Below, piece after piece: positions 48,590 to 57,300 of a stretch of DNA of 64,000 nucleotides. The notes under the pieces are model-generated. The model did no database searches. It saw only the letters and a list, made by a program, of their open reading frames with translations, and was not told where the DNA came from. This DNA comes from Prevotella merdae. Lineage in GTDB: Bacteria; Bacteroidota; Bacteroidia; Bacteroidales; Bacteroidaceae. The DNA lies in the NCBI RefSeq assembly GCF_900290275.1, contig NZ_LT985326.1, positions 174,758-238,757 of the forward strand. Direction: 5' to 3'. Position 1 is the first letter of the stretch; the number at the start of each line of letters is the position of its first letter. The position numbers and the translations under genes were made by a program.

Positions 48590-50593
48590 ATGACTATCAA
48601 GCCTCTTATCACCACCCTCTTGTCTGCGTTGCTCGCCACAATACCGGTAGCGTCGCAAAACCTTTTGCCAAAGCCACAAACGTTTAAGGCCAACAAGGGC
48701 TCGTTCAACATCAATGCCGATAAGTTTAAGGTGACTAACCTTGTTGGCAACGATGCCCGCAACATATACAGCACCCATGTGCTCGACCGTCACTCCTTGC
48801 AGGCCCAACACGTTGTCCTACTGCAACATCTCAACAATGCCTCCTCGCCAGAAGCCTACCGTCTGCACATCACCACCGACACATTGTCTATTAGTGCTGC
48901 CTCGGCCGTTGCCTTTCTGCGTGCCTGGCAGACTATAGCCCAACTGTCCACCAAGCACGGCATAATGGCTTGCGACATAGACGATGTCCCTGCCTATCAA
49001 TGGCGCTCACTTATGATTGACGTGTCGCGCCACTTCTTCCCCATCAGCTTCCTTGAGAAGCAGGTGGACATTATGGCTCAATACAAGTTCAACTATCTGC
49101 ACCTGCACCTTACCGATGCTGCTGGTTGGCGCATTGAGATTAAACGCTATCCACGCCTTACCAACTTTGCCGCTTGGCGCCCCCAAGCCTCATGGAAGGA
49201 ATGGGCTGCCAATGGGCATAGGTATACTTACGCCGATTCGTGCAATGCATACGGTGGCTATTACACCCAAGACCAGCTGCGCCACCTTGTTGCCTATGCT
49301 GCCCAACGGGGCATAACCATTGTGCCCGAGATAGAAATGCCTGGACACTCCGAGGAGGTGCTTACAGCATATCCCGAACTGTCGTGCACACACCAGCCTT
49401 ACCAGCAAGCCGACTTCTGCCCTGGTAGCATTGCCACATACGACTTTCTGGAGAATGTGCTTAGCGAGGTTATGGACGTATTTCCATCCAAATACATACA
49501 CATAGGTGGCGACGAGGCTGCCAAGAAGTCGTGGGACAGCTGCCCCTTGTGCCAACAAATGATGCGACAACTGGCGTGCGACAAGGACGGTTTGCAAGCC
49601 CACCTCATTGCTCGTATGGGAAACTTTCTTCAACGCCACGGCCGACAGCTTGTTGGCTGGGACGAGGTTATAGCCGCTAACTTGCCTGCCAACACCACTG
49701 TTATGGTGTGGCGCGACACCCAATATGCCCACCGTGCCCTGCAGCATGGCTATGGCGTGGTGCTGTCGCCTGGTGCCTATTGCTATCTTGATGCCTATCA
49801 GGATGCTCCGCATACACAGCCCGAGGCTATAGGCGGATACCTGCCGCTGGACAAGGTTTACGCATATGTGCCTGGTGCCGACTTGCCCGAAGCCGAGCAA
49901 TCCAAGATTATCGGCATTCAGGGCAACCTCTGGTGCGAGTATGTGCCTACCCAGCAGCATGCCGAATACATGCTGTACCCCCGAGCTCTGGCCATAGCCG
50001 AGACAGCATGGAACGGAACAAAGACCAAGAACTTTGCCGACTTCCGCAAACGTGCCTTGGCTCATACCGCCCTTCTTAGGCAAAGGGGGGTCAACGCCTT
50101 CTGTCTTAAGCACGAGTATGGCGAGCGCCCTGCCTCGTTGCGCATAGCAAACCACAAGGCACGGGGCTGCAAGGTTGTGTACAACCAGCCTTACAACAAC
50201 CAGTATCGGGCTCAGGGCCAAGCCACACTTACCGACGGCTGCTTTGGCGGATGGGCATTTGGCGACGGACGATGGCAGGGATTCATTGGCAAGGACTATT
50301 GCATGGACATTACCCTCGACCTCGGGTCGGTGCAGAACATATCGTACATAGCTACCGACTTTATGCAGAGCTGCGGTCCCGAAATCTACTTCCCTGCCGA
50401 ATATCGTGTCGGCATAAGCCACGACAACACCCTGTTTAAGGAGATATACAGCAATACATATCCTATCGAGGAAACCCCTACCTCCGAATACCGGCAACTG
50501 TCGTGGCGTGGAAAGGCCAGCGCCCGATACATCAGGATTAAGGCCAAGGCTGCAAAGGGATGGGTGTTTGCCGATGAGATTGTGGTGAAATAG
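48590..50593 (+). CDS. Secreted beta-N-acetylhexosaminidase (GH20)
   Basis: 667 residues. Signal peptide near MTIKPLITTLLSALLATIPV, a GH20b N-terminal domain to about residue 130, the catalytic TIM barrel from about 140 (WRSLMIDVSRHFFPISFLEK, HLHLTDAAGWRIEIKRYPRL, IVPEIEMPGHSEE) with the catalytic Asp-Glu pair in KYIHIGGDEAAKKSWDSC, and a C-terminal discoidin-like domain (GFIGKDYCMDITLDLGSVQN). Removes terminal GlcNAc/GalNAc from glycans, including mucin. Uses the preceding repeat-rich region as its upstream sequence. Confidence 0.93.
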   Translation: MTIKPLITTLLSALLATIPVASQNLLPKPQTFKANKGSFNINADKFKVTNLVGNDARNIYSTHVLDRHSLQAQHVVLLQHLNNASSPEAYRLHITTDTLSISAASAVAFLRAWQTIAQLSTKHGIMACDIDDVPAYQWRSLMIDVSRHFFPISFLEKQVDIMAQYKFNYLHLHLTDAAGWRIEIKRYPRLTNFAAWRPQASWKEWAANGHRYTYADSCNAYGGYYTQDQLRHLVAYAAQRGITIVPEIEMPGHSEEVLTAYPELSCTHQPYQQADFCPGSIATYDFLENVLSEVMDVFPSKYIHIGGDEAAKKSWDSCPLCQQMMRQLACDKDGLQAHLIARMGNFLQRHGRQLVGWDEVIAANLPANTTVMVWRDTQYAHRALQHGYGVVLSPGAYCYLDAYQDAPHTQPEAIGGYLPLDKVYAYVPGADLPEAEQSKIIGIQGNLWCEYVPTQQHAEYMLYPRALAIAETAWNGTKTKNFADFRKRALAHTALLRQRGVNAFCLKHEYGERPASLRIANHKARGCKVVYNQPYNNQYRAQGQATLTDGCFGGWAFGDGRWQGFIGKDYCMDITLDLGSVQNISYIATDFMQSCGPEIYFPAEYRVGISHDNTLFKEIYSNTYPIEETPTSEYRQLSWRGKASARYIRIKAKAAKGWVFADEIVVK

Positions 50594-50625
50594 CATCCCC
50601 CCTCACTACGCTAATAAAAAGAAAA

Positions 50626-50977
50626 GGTTTATCCAGAATATGGAGTGACAGAATTGTAAATAAATGAATACGGATTATTCTGATTAAACTGATGCTTCGC
50701 TTTGAGCCAGTATTTCAGTAAATCAGCAGAATCTATATTAAATAATAAATGAATACGGATTATTCCGATTAAACTGATGCTTTGCTTTGAGCCAGTATTT
50801 CAGTAAAATCAGAATAATCTATATTCAATAATAAATGAATACGGATTATTCCGATTAAACTGAAGCTTCGCTTTTGAGGCAATAAAATCAGTAAAATCAG
50901 AAAAATCCGTATTCAAAAAAAAATATAATCCTCCCCGACTAACTCCAGTTTGTATCACTCCAAATATCGGATGAACC
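50626..50977. mobile_element. MITE-like element with inverted ends and an internal hairpin repeat array
   Basis: 352 bases bounded by imperfect inverted repeats: left GGTTTATCCAGAATATGGAG, right (complement) GGTTCATCCGATATTTGGAG, continuing TGACAGAA/TGATACAA. Flanks AAAGAAAA (50618-50625) and AAAGAAAG (50978-50985) match in 7 of 8 bases, a probable 8-bp target duplication as for copy 2 of the ISAon1/ISL3-like elements, whose ends also start GG-TCA. Inside are three 85-86 bp palindromic units (see next entry) and no transposase. Alternative: two relic coding ends in inverted order. Confidence 0.5.
50666..50914. repeat. Three tandem palindromic units of about 86 bp
   Basis: Units start at GAATACGG (50666, 50751, 50837). 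Each folds on itself: GAATACGGATTATTCTGATT and AAACTGA pair with TCAGTAAAATCAG and AATCTGTATTC around a loop TGCTTCGCTTTGAGCCAGTA. The same unit forms the six-copy array at 62026. Confidence 0.85.
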
Positions 50978-51015
50978 AAAGAAAGAACGTAAACTATAAG
51001 CCAAACCATACAACT

Positions 51016-51711
51016 ATGCAAACTATACAACAGATCATAGACTCTACACCTGTAAGGACGTTTGCCACCGAGCACCCCGAATATCTGCTGATACAGCCCT
51101 CGGCACGGCACGAACTTAAGAACGACGGACTGAACCGCGAGGCCGAGCTTATAGCGCAAGCCTCCACCCGAGGGTTTGTGCTTGCTGCCTTCGACACCTG
51201 CCAATGGGCTCGGGCCCTTATGCCTTGGCACGACGATGCTGTGTCTGCCGACTGCGAGGTGGGGCTGCATGCACGCCATACACTTTGTTTTGTGCTACAC
51301 CGGCTGCTGCCCTGGCTGGAGCATAGCTACGGCCGTATGCCGTGCATTGTTGGCGGCTATTCCTTAGGCGCTATGTGGGCTCTTTGGGCTGCATGCCAAA
51401 CGGGCAAGTTCGGTGCTGTGGCTGCCGCCTCGCCCTCGTTGTGGATAGATGGTTGGAGCATCTATGCACAGGCCAACCCCATAATGGCACAAAGCGTATA
51501 CCTTAGTCTGGGCGACAGAGAGGAGCATTGCCGCAACCAGCGTATGAGGCTTATTGGCGACAGCGTGCGCAGGCAACACTTGCTTATGCAAACGCAATTG
51601 GGCAACCACCGCACCACTCTGGAGTGGAACCACGGTGGACACTTTGGCGACGAGCCTCAACGCACAGCAAGGGCCTTTGCATGGTGTATGGACAATTTGA
51701 AACAAGGCTAA
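51016..51711 (+). CDS. Alpha/beta-hydrolase (putative esterase)
   Basis: 231 residues from the ATG at 51016; the longer in-frame start begins inside the MITE-like element and is rejected. Nucleophile elbow GGYSLGAMWALWAACQTGKF (Ser in GYSLG), a SLGDREEHCRN segment that could hold the Asp, and TTLEWNHGGHFGD with the catalytic His. No signal peptide, so cytoplasmic. Substrate unknown; similar to esterase/enterochelin-esterase-like proteins by outline. Confidence 0.72.
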   Translation: MQTIQQIIDSTPVRTFATEHPEYLLIQPSARHELKNDGLNREAELIAQASTRGFVLAAFDTCQWARALMPWHDDAVSADCEVGLHARHTLCFVLHRLLPWLEHSYGRMPCIVGGYSLGAMWALWAACQTGKFGAVAAASPSLWIDGWSIYAQANPIMAQSVYLSLGDREEHCRNQRMRLIGDSVRRQHLLMQTQLGNHRTTLEWNHGGHFGDEPQRTARAFAWCMDNLKQG

Positions 51712-51718
51712 AAAAAGT

Positions 51719-51757
51719 AAGAGGGGGAGATACGGCCTAATGTCGTACCTCCCCCAC
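51719..51757. terminator. Bidirectional terminator between the esterase and C10 protease
   Basis: AGAGGGGGAG, ATACGGC pair with the GTCGTACCTCCCCC arm. Convergent genes lie on both sides. Confidence 0.75.
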
Positions 51758-51764
51758 TCATTTA

Positions 51765-54296
51765 TTACTTCACTATTTTCTTGCCGTTCACGATATATAT
51801 ACCATGCGCAAGGCCGTCAAAATTTGTGGCTTTATGCTTAACACATACGCCTTGAGGGGTGTAAATGTCCATTGCAGCGGGATGATTAAGGATGCTGTCT
51901 ATGGCTGTAGCTTGTGTCACCGTAAGCACGCCGTTGTTGTAGAACAATTCATAGTTCTTGGCCTCGCCTCCACCAACGGTAATGTCGTATAATCCTGCGG
52001 GCGATGAGGCATCTGCCATACACGTTGCAACAGGTTTAACATCAATAACCTCCTCGGTCTCGCCATTCTTGAATCCGCTATAAACAATGTTGAACATCGG
52101 ATTGTCCATGCCTGTCTCACGTGTTGCATCCTCTACTGTTACGTCAAGCGGAGCCTGTGTCACTACAAGATATCCATCCTCAAACTCTACAGCCTCATCA
52201 TTAACCGTTCCTGGCTCAATATGTATAGTATAGCGTCCACACGGACTCTCGGGTGTAGCCTCGCACTTTAGTACAGGCTTGCCCTCTACCTTGTCGCCAC
52301 TTACAGTAAAGGTAAGACGTGGATTCTCGTCTCCATACTCACGAGCCACGTTGCGTGCCTTTATGGTTGTACCAAACTCAACAATGTTGGCAAAGTCTTT
52401 CCACTGGGCAGTATTCTGAAAACGTGTCTTCTGTCCGGCACGCACTGTAAGCAAGCAACTCTCTATGTTAGCACCATTAAATACATTGGCGCCATTAAGC
52501 TGTGGCACATCCTTAGCAAAAACCTTAAACTCCTTCATCGACCAACAATTGGCAAAGGCCTCCTTGCCTATAGTCTTAACATCGTTGCTTAGCGAAACGC
52601 GCGGCATAAGGTTGCAACCGGCAAAAGCATAGTCGGCTATCGTCGTAACACCCTTTGGCACATCCACACCCTCGGTCTGCAACGGAAGTGCTTCAAGCAG
52701 AATAGTCTTATCACTATTATATACGATACCATCCACAAAACAGAAGTCGGCATCGGCAGTAGCCGTCATCTGAACCTCCTTTAGTTTGTTGGCGTAAGCC
52801 CACACACCCTTGCCAAAGTTCTTTATTCCAGCCTTAGGCAGAATTATCTTCTGCAATCTGGTCTGTGCAAACACCTTGTCGGGCACACTTGCGTCCTTTT
52901 CCACAACCAGCTTCTTGCCATTCTCCATCATATAGTAATCTGTACCGACAACAATATTAGCATCTGTTAGGTCAAGCTCGCGCAAATGTCCACGAGTACG
53001 GTTGCCCTCGGCATCTCGTCCAGCCATACTGCGTATAGTGCGCAAGTCGGTTGCATTGATATTGCCGCTAACCTTCAAGCAGTCGTAACCGAATAATTTG
53101 TCGGCATCCAATTTTAAAGCAAGTGTACCAGCTTCATTAAGGGCGATATCGGCAGATAAGGTTGATGAGGACTTGTCTGGAACAATATTTATAACTGCCT
53201 CCTGATTGTTGGAGAACTTATAAGCCGATGGATCGAGAATAAACATATCATAATAGCCGTCGTAAGAGCCATCCCAACCCCAGTTGACATGCACCTTACC
53301 TTCGGCATCGTATCCGTCGAACACAAACGAGTGACCTCCCATCGACTTGTCAAATCCGCCATATACAAGTGGCTGTTTGTCGTTTATCTGTTCGTATATG
53401 ATACGCATCCACTCGTCATCGCTATAATCCTTTCGTACAATATACTTGGCATCGTCTATACCATAATAACGTTGCAGTCCTATAGCCACATTCTCGTGTA
53501 ATGCGCCACTGCCACCTTCAGCATCGCTGCCATACTCCATATCAAATGCAACACCAAGGTCGCGCATAATAAGAGCAACGGCATCGCCCTCTTCTGTAGA
53601 ATAGCCAGCGTCGTATGTCTCGAGCATAGCGTTCCAGTCGTAGTTATCCTTCTCAAAGTCCACGCTTATCTTCATACCAGCCATATTGTTGGCAGGATAG
53701 TATATGGTATGACTACCTATACCATGCTCTGGAGCACGATGGTAGAATAGCACCTGAGCAGTTGATGTAGCAGCACATCCAGTCAATGTGCGTGTGCCGT
53801 TTGTGGCAGTAGGACAAAGATTATTGTATGGTGCATCCTGCCCCCAACGAGTCTCGCAAAGTGCAGGCACCGACTCGGCATATCCATACGTGCTTGGCAT
53901 CTTGCTCTTTATTGGAGCCTTGCCCGCCTTTGCACGAGCCACAACAGCCTCGTTCACCATAGATAGCCACCATTCAAAGTTGGGATTTGAGATTGTTGTT
54001 CCATACTTAGAATCGCTATATCCAAGTATGGCAGGCGATGCATCGTCGGTTGCTATCACCGCAAAACCATTGCCGTCAAAACCATAAATGGCATAGCCAT
54101 CTGCTGTATTAAGCTCTTTCAACTTATTTATATCGGCTTGAGCCTTGCCTTTTGCCACAGCCTTTAGCTTGCCGCTGCCAAACAGTTTTGCAGCAATCTC
54201 CTGCATCTGTGCCTTGGTACGCGGCGCTGCTGAAGCATTGGCAGCAAGTAGCGCAAAGGCAATAGGAATGATTGTATATCTTTTGAGATTGTTCAT
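51765..54296 (-). CDS. C10-family cysteine protease (interpain/streptopain-like) with LRR and MBG-like domains
   Basis: 843 residues. Signal peptide then a Spi-like propeptide; the C10 catalytic domain has the Cys in NGTRTLTGCAATSTAQVLFY (about residue 175) and the His in DKSMGGHSFVFDGYDAEGKV HVNWGWDGSYDGYY. Next are BspA-type leucine-rich segments (LREIDLTDANI, GVTTIADYAFAGCNLMPRVS, LSNDVKTIGKEAFANCWSMK), then two MBG-like beta repeats (KARNVAREYGDENPRLTFTV, DATRETGMDNPMFNIVYSGF) and the tail GLAHGIYIVNGKKIVK. A secreted protease like interpain A, which degrades complement C3 in P. intermedia. Confidence 0.92.
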   Translation of the reverse strand: MNNLKRYTIIPIAFALLAANASAAPRTKAQMQEIAAKLFGSGKLKAVAKGKAQADINKLKELNTADGYAIYGFDGNGFAVIATDDASPAILGYSDSKYGTTISNPNFEWWLSMVNEAVVARAKAGKAPIKSKMPSTYGYAESVPALCETRWGQDAPYNNLCPTATNGTRTLTGCAATSTAQVLFYHRAPEHGIGSHTIYYPANNMAGMKISVDFEKDNYDWNAMLETYDAGYSTEEGDAVALIMRDLGVAFDMEYGSDAEGGSGALHENVAIGLQRYYGIDDAKYIVRKDYSDDEWMRIIYEQINDKQPLVYGGFDKSMGGHSFVFDGYDAEGKVHVNWGWDGSYDGYYDMFILDPSAYKFSNNQEAVINIVPDKSSSTLSADIALNEAGTLALKLDADKLFGYDCLKVSGNINATDLRTIRSMAGRDAEGNRTRGHLRELDLTDANIVVGTDYYMMENGKKLVVEKDASVPDKVFAQTRLQKIILPKAGIKNFGKGVWAYANKLKEVQMTATADADFCFVDGIVYNSDKTILLEALPLQTEGVDVPKGVTTIADYAFAGCNLMPRVSLSNDVKTIGKEAFANCWSMKEFKVFAKDVPQLNGANVFNGANIESCLLTVRAGQKTRFQNTAQWKDFANIVEFGTTIKARNVAREYGDENPRLTFTVSGDKVEGKPVLKCEATPESPCGRYTIHIEPGTVNDEAVEFEDGYLVVTQAPLDVTVEDATRETGMDNPMFNIVYSGFKNGETEEVIDVKPVATCMADASSPAGLYDITVGGGEAKNYELFYNNGVLTVTQATAIDSILNHPAAMDIYTPQGVCVKHKATNFDGLAHGIYIVNGKKIVK

Positions 54297-54316
54297 ATAT
54301 ATATAATATTAAAAAA

Positions 54317-54343
54317 AGCCCCACCCCCGACCAGGGGTGGGGC
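54317..54343 (-). terminator. Terminator of the large adhesin-like gene
   Basis: GCCCCACCCC pairs with GGGGTGGGGC around CGACCA; a run of seven T follows on the minus strand. Confidence 0.88.
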
Positions 54344-54358
54344 CTAGCTTGTTTTTAA

Positions 54359-57300
54359 TTACTTAACTACAACTTTCTTGCCGTCAATAACGTATACTCC
54401 CTTCTTTAATGTAGAGAGATTCTTAACGTTCTTGGCAACACAAATGCCGTCTACAGTATAGACATCGTAAGCCTTGCCCGAAGCAAAGATGCTCTCAACG
54501 CCTGTTGTTATGGCTGTAGCAACAGCAGCCTCTGACTCGCCGTCTGCATAAACAGCTGTCACACCATATATATATGTTGTGTTGTCATTGGCGGTATTGT
54601 CCACAAACGATGTCTTGTCGGCTGATACTGTACCTACAAGTGTTCCGTCACGATAGATATTATATTCGGTAACGGCACCAGGACCGAAGGTATAAGTAAT
54701 GTCGTCAATCATGAACACAAAGGCATTTGATGCATAAGTGTTCTGGTTGATGGCAAAGTACTTGGTACCTGCAGGCAACTCAACACTAACTTCCTCCCAT
54801 TCGCCCTTAGAAGTGGTATGTGTCTCGCCTATCTTTGTAAACGAAGCCTGATCGCGGTTGGTTGTAGAGTATAGCACGTCGAATGTCTCAGGATACTTGG
54901 TGTTGTACTCCTCGTCGTTCTCGTTCTTTACCCAGAAGGTTATGGTCTGCTTCTCGCCCGAAAGTTCTGGGGAAAATAACCAGTTGTCTTGCGATACATT
55001 GTTGCCATCGTTATCGGCACGGAAGAATGATGCAAGATACTTATTACCAGTATGTGCCTTAAAGCCCGGAAGCTGATCAAGCTGACTTGCTGTAAGCCAA
55101 TTGCTGAGAGGATCGGCAAGTGTAAATGCAAACGATGTGCCCTGAGACGGATACTTTATAGTAAGCGGTCCGCCTGTTGTGCCAGTGATATTAGCTACCG
55201 ACTTCCAATCGCCAAATACATCTGTGCTCCAAGGAGTGTACGACTCAAAGCTCTCTGTTGTTGTCTTAGACGAAGAATCTACAGCTGTCCATGCAATCTC
55301 TACTCCACCTTCAGTCTCCTTAGCAGTTGCAGCCTCAGGACGTGGCTTGCTTGAAAGCTCAAACTTAGTTGATGTAGAAACCTCGTTATCGTCGGTGTTG
55401 AGGTCGTTGTTGTATATAACGATAGCCTTCAAATCGACTGCCTCCTTGTCGTCAAGTATGTTACTCTTATACTCAAAGTTGAATGTCTCAAAGCAATAAG
55501 CCTTCAATGGTTCTGATGGTGTCTTTGTCTCAACCAGTTCTCCGTTGGCATAAAGCTCAACTTTATAGCCACGTGCATCCTTAGAACCAAAGTTGTTTAC
55601 AGTAACCTTAACTGTCTCGGTGTCGCCCTTCTTTGCCTTTTCAGGCGCTTCAATCTCGGCATTAAGGTCGTATGTATATGTATCGCGTATGAACATACGA
55701 TCGATGTATACCACCTCACCCTTATTGGCCTGTGCCACAAAGTTTACAGAGAGGAACTCCTCTTCGGCAAAGTCGGCAAGCGAAACAGCCGATGCAGTCC
55801 AATTGCCACCATCCTTTGCTGCGTCTATATTGGCAACCTCCTTTGTTGTACCGTCGGGCAACTCAACCTCAATCTTTATCTTTGCGCCACTATTTGCAGC
55901 AGCCTTATGATAGAAGATAAGCTTTGGCTCGGCTGCACCAGCAAGTGCTATCTTGCCTGTTCCAAGATAAGCCCAATCGTCGTTTGCCTCCGAAATCATG
56001 TGGAAGGCACCACCATCGTTGTCTACACAGTCGGGATAATTATCGTCTATTGTCCAGAAGTCTGACTTACCCGTGCCGTATGTTGTCCACAAACGACCAT
56101 GCAGAAGGTTCTGCGACACACTCTCAGCGAATGGTATCGCGTATGGCTTGCCAAGCATAATAGACGGCATAGCCTTGTACGAGCTCTGTCCATACTCGTT
56201 CTTTGCTGATATGAAGAGAGTCTTAAGGCTCTGGTTGCCGGTATTAGTAACCATCGGAATGTCTATTGTTGTCTTTGCCTTAACCGAGTCTACTGCATCG
56301 TATGTTGGATAATAGTCGGAACCGCTGCGCTCTGCTATAACGTATGTCACGCCTGACGGGTCTACATATCCATCGTACAAGCCAACAGTAGGCTCTTCCC
56401 AAGAGAATGTAACCTTGTCTGGATGCTCGGCTGTACGACGATTTTCGGGTACAGATGGTGCTGTCTTGCCTACATATACAGCCTTAGGTGTGCAGTAGAA
56501 TCCAGAACCCGACTCGTTTACAGCTGCAACACTATAGATATTGATACCATTTACAGCAGTATTGTCGGTGAATGTAACTACCGAACCTGGCTCTGCTGCA
56601 GGTGCCTCGGCAACAACTTTACCCGTACGGCGAATAAGGAACTTGGTTATCTTGTCCAATTTGCCACCGTTAAAGGTCTTGTCTGGAGCCTTGAACGAAA
56701 GTGTAGCCTGAAGAGCACCCTTTGCGCCTGCCGACACACTTAGCTCGCTTACACTGTCAGGAGCACTTAGCGATATGCCCTCGCCTATACTGATATCGTC
56801 AATCTTCAAAGCCTGCTGACCCTTCTCGCTAATATCGTGGAAACCTATAAACATCTCGCCATCCTTTGTAGGAGCAAGTGTAGCCTTGCGAACAAGATAT
56901 TCGGAAGTAGTCAATGTCTCAGCTGGCAACAAGGTCTCGGTCATGCCAGAAGCGGTTGCGCTTGAGCCATACTTAACCTCCAACTTTTGCGGATAATACT
57001 TAGAGTAGCACTTTACACGGAATGATACATTGTACACATAACCTGCCTTAACCTTAAGTGCAGGTGTAATGAGCCATTCGTCGGCTGCGCCCTTTTCCGA
57101 GCGTGCGGTAGTGGCACTTGCGTCTTTATCATTACTCCAGTTAGGTTCATCCCATGCCCATGTTACACCATCTCCGTTACCATCTATAATGTTGTACAGA
57201 GCCATCTCCGAAGCATCATCAAATCCGCTATAGAAAGGAGGGGTAATAGCCTTACCGAAAGCCACATAATTGCTTACGCTCTCGTCGCCCTTCATTGAGC

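Noticed and set aside
49190..50596. A 468-codon open frame antisense to the hexosaminidase gene
   Set aside because: The plus-strand GH20 protein has full catalytic motifs; the antisense frame has none and arises from codon bias.
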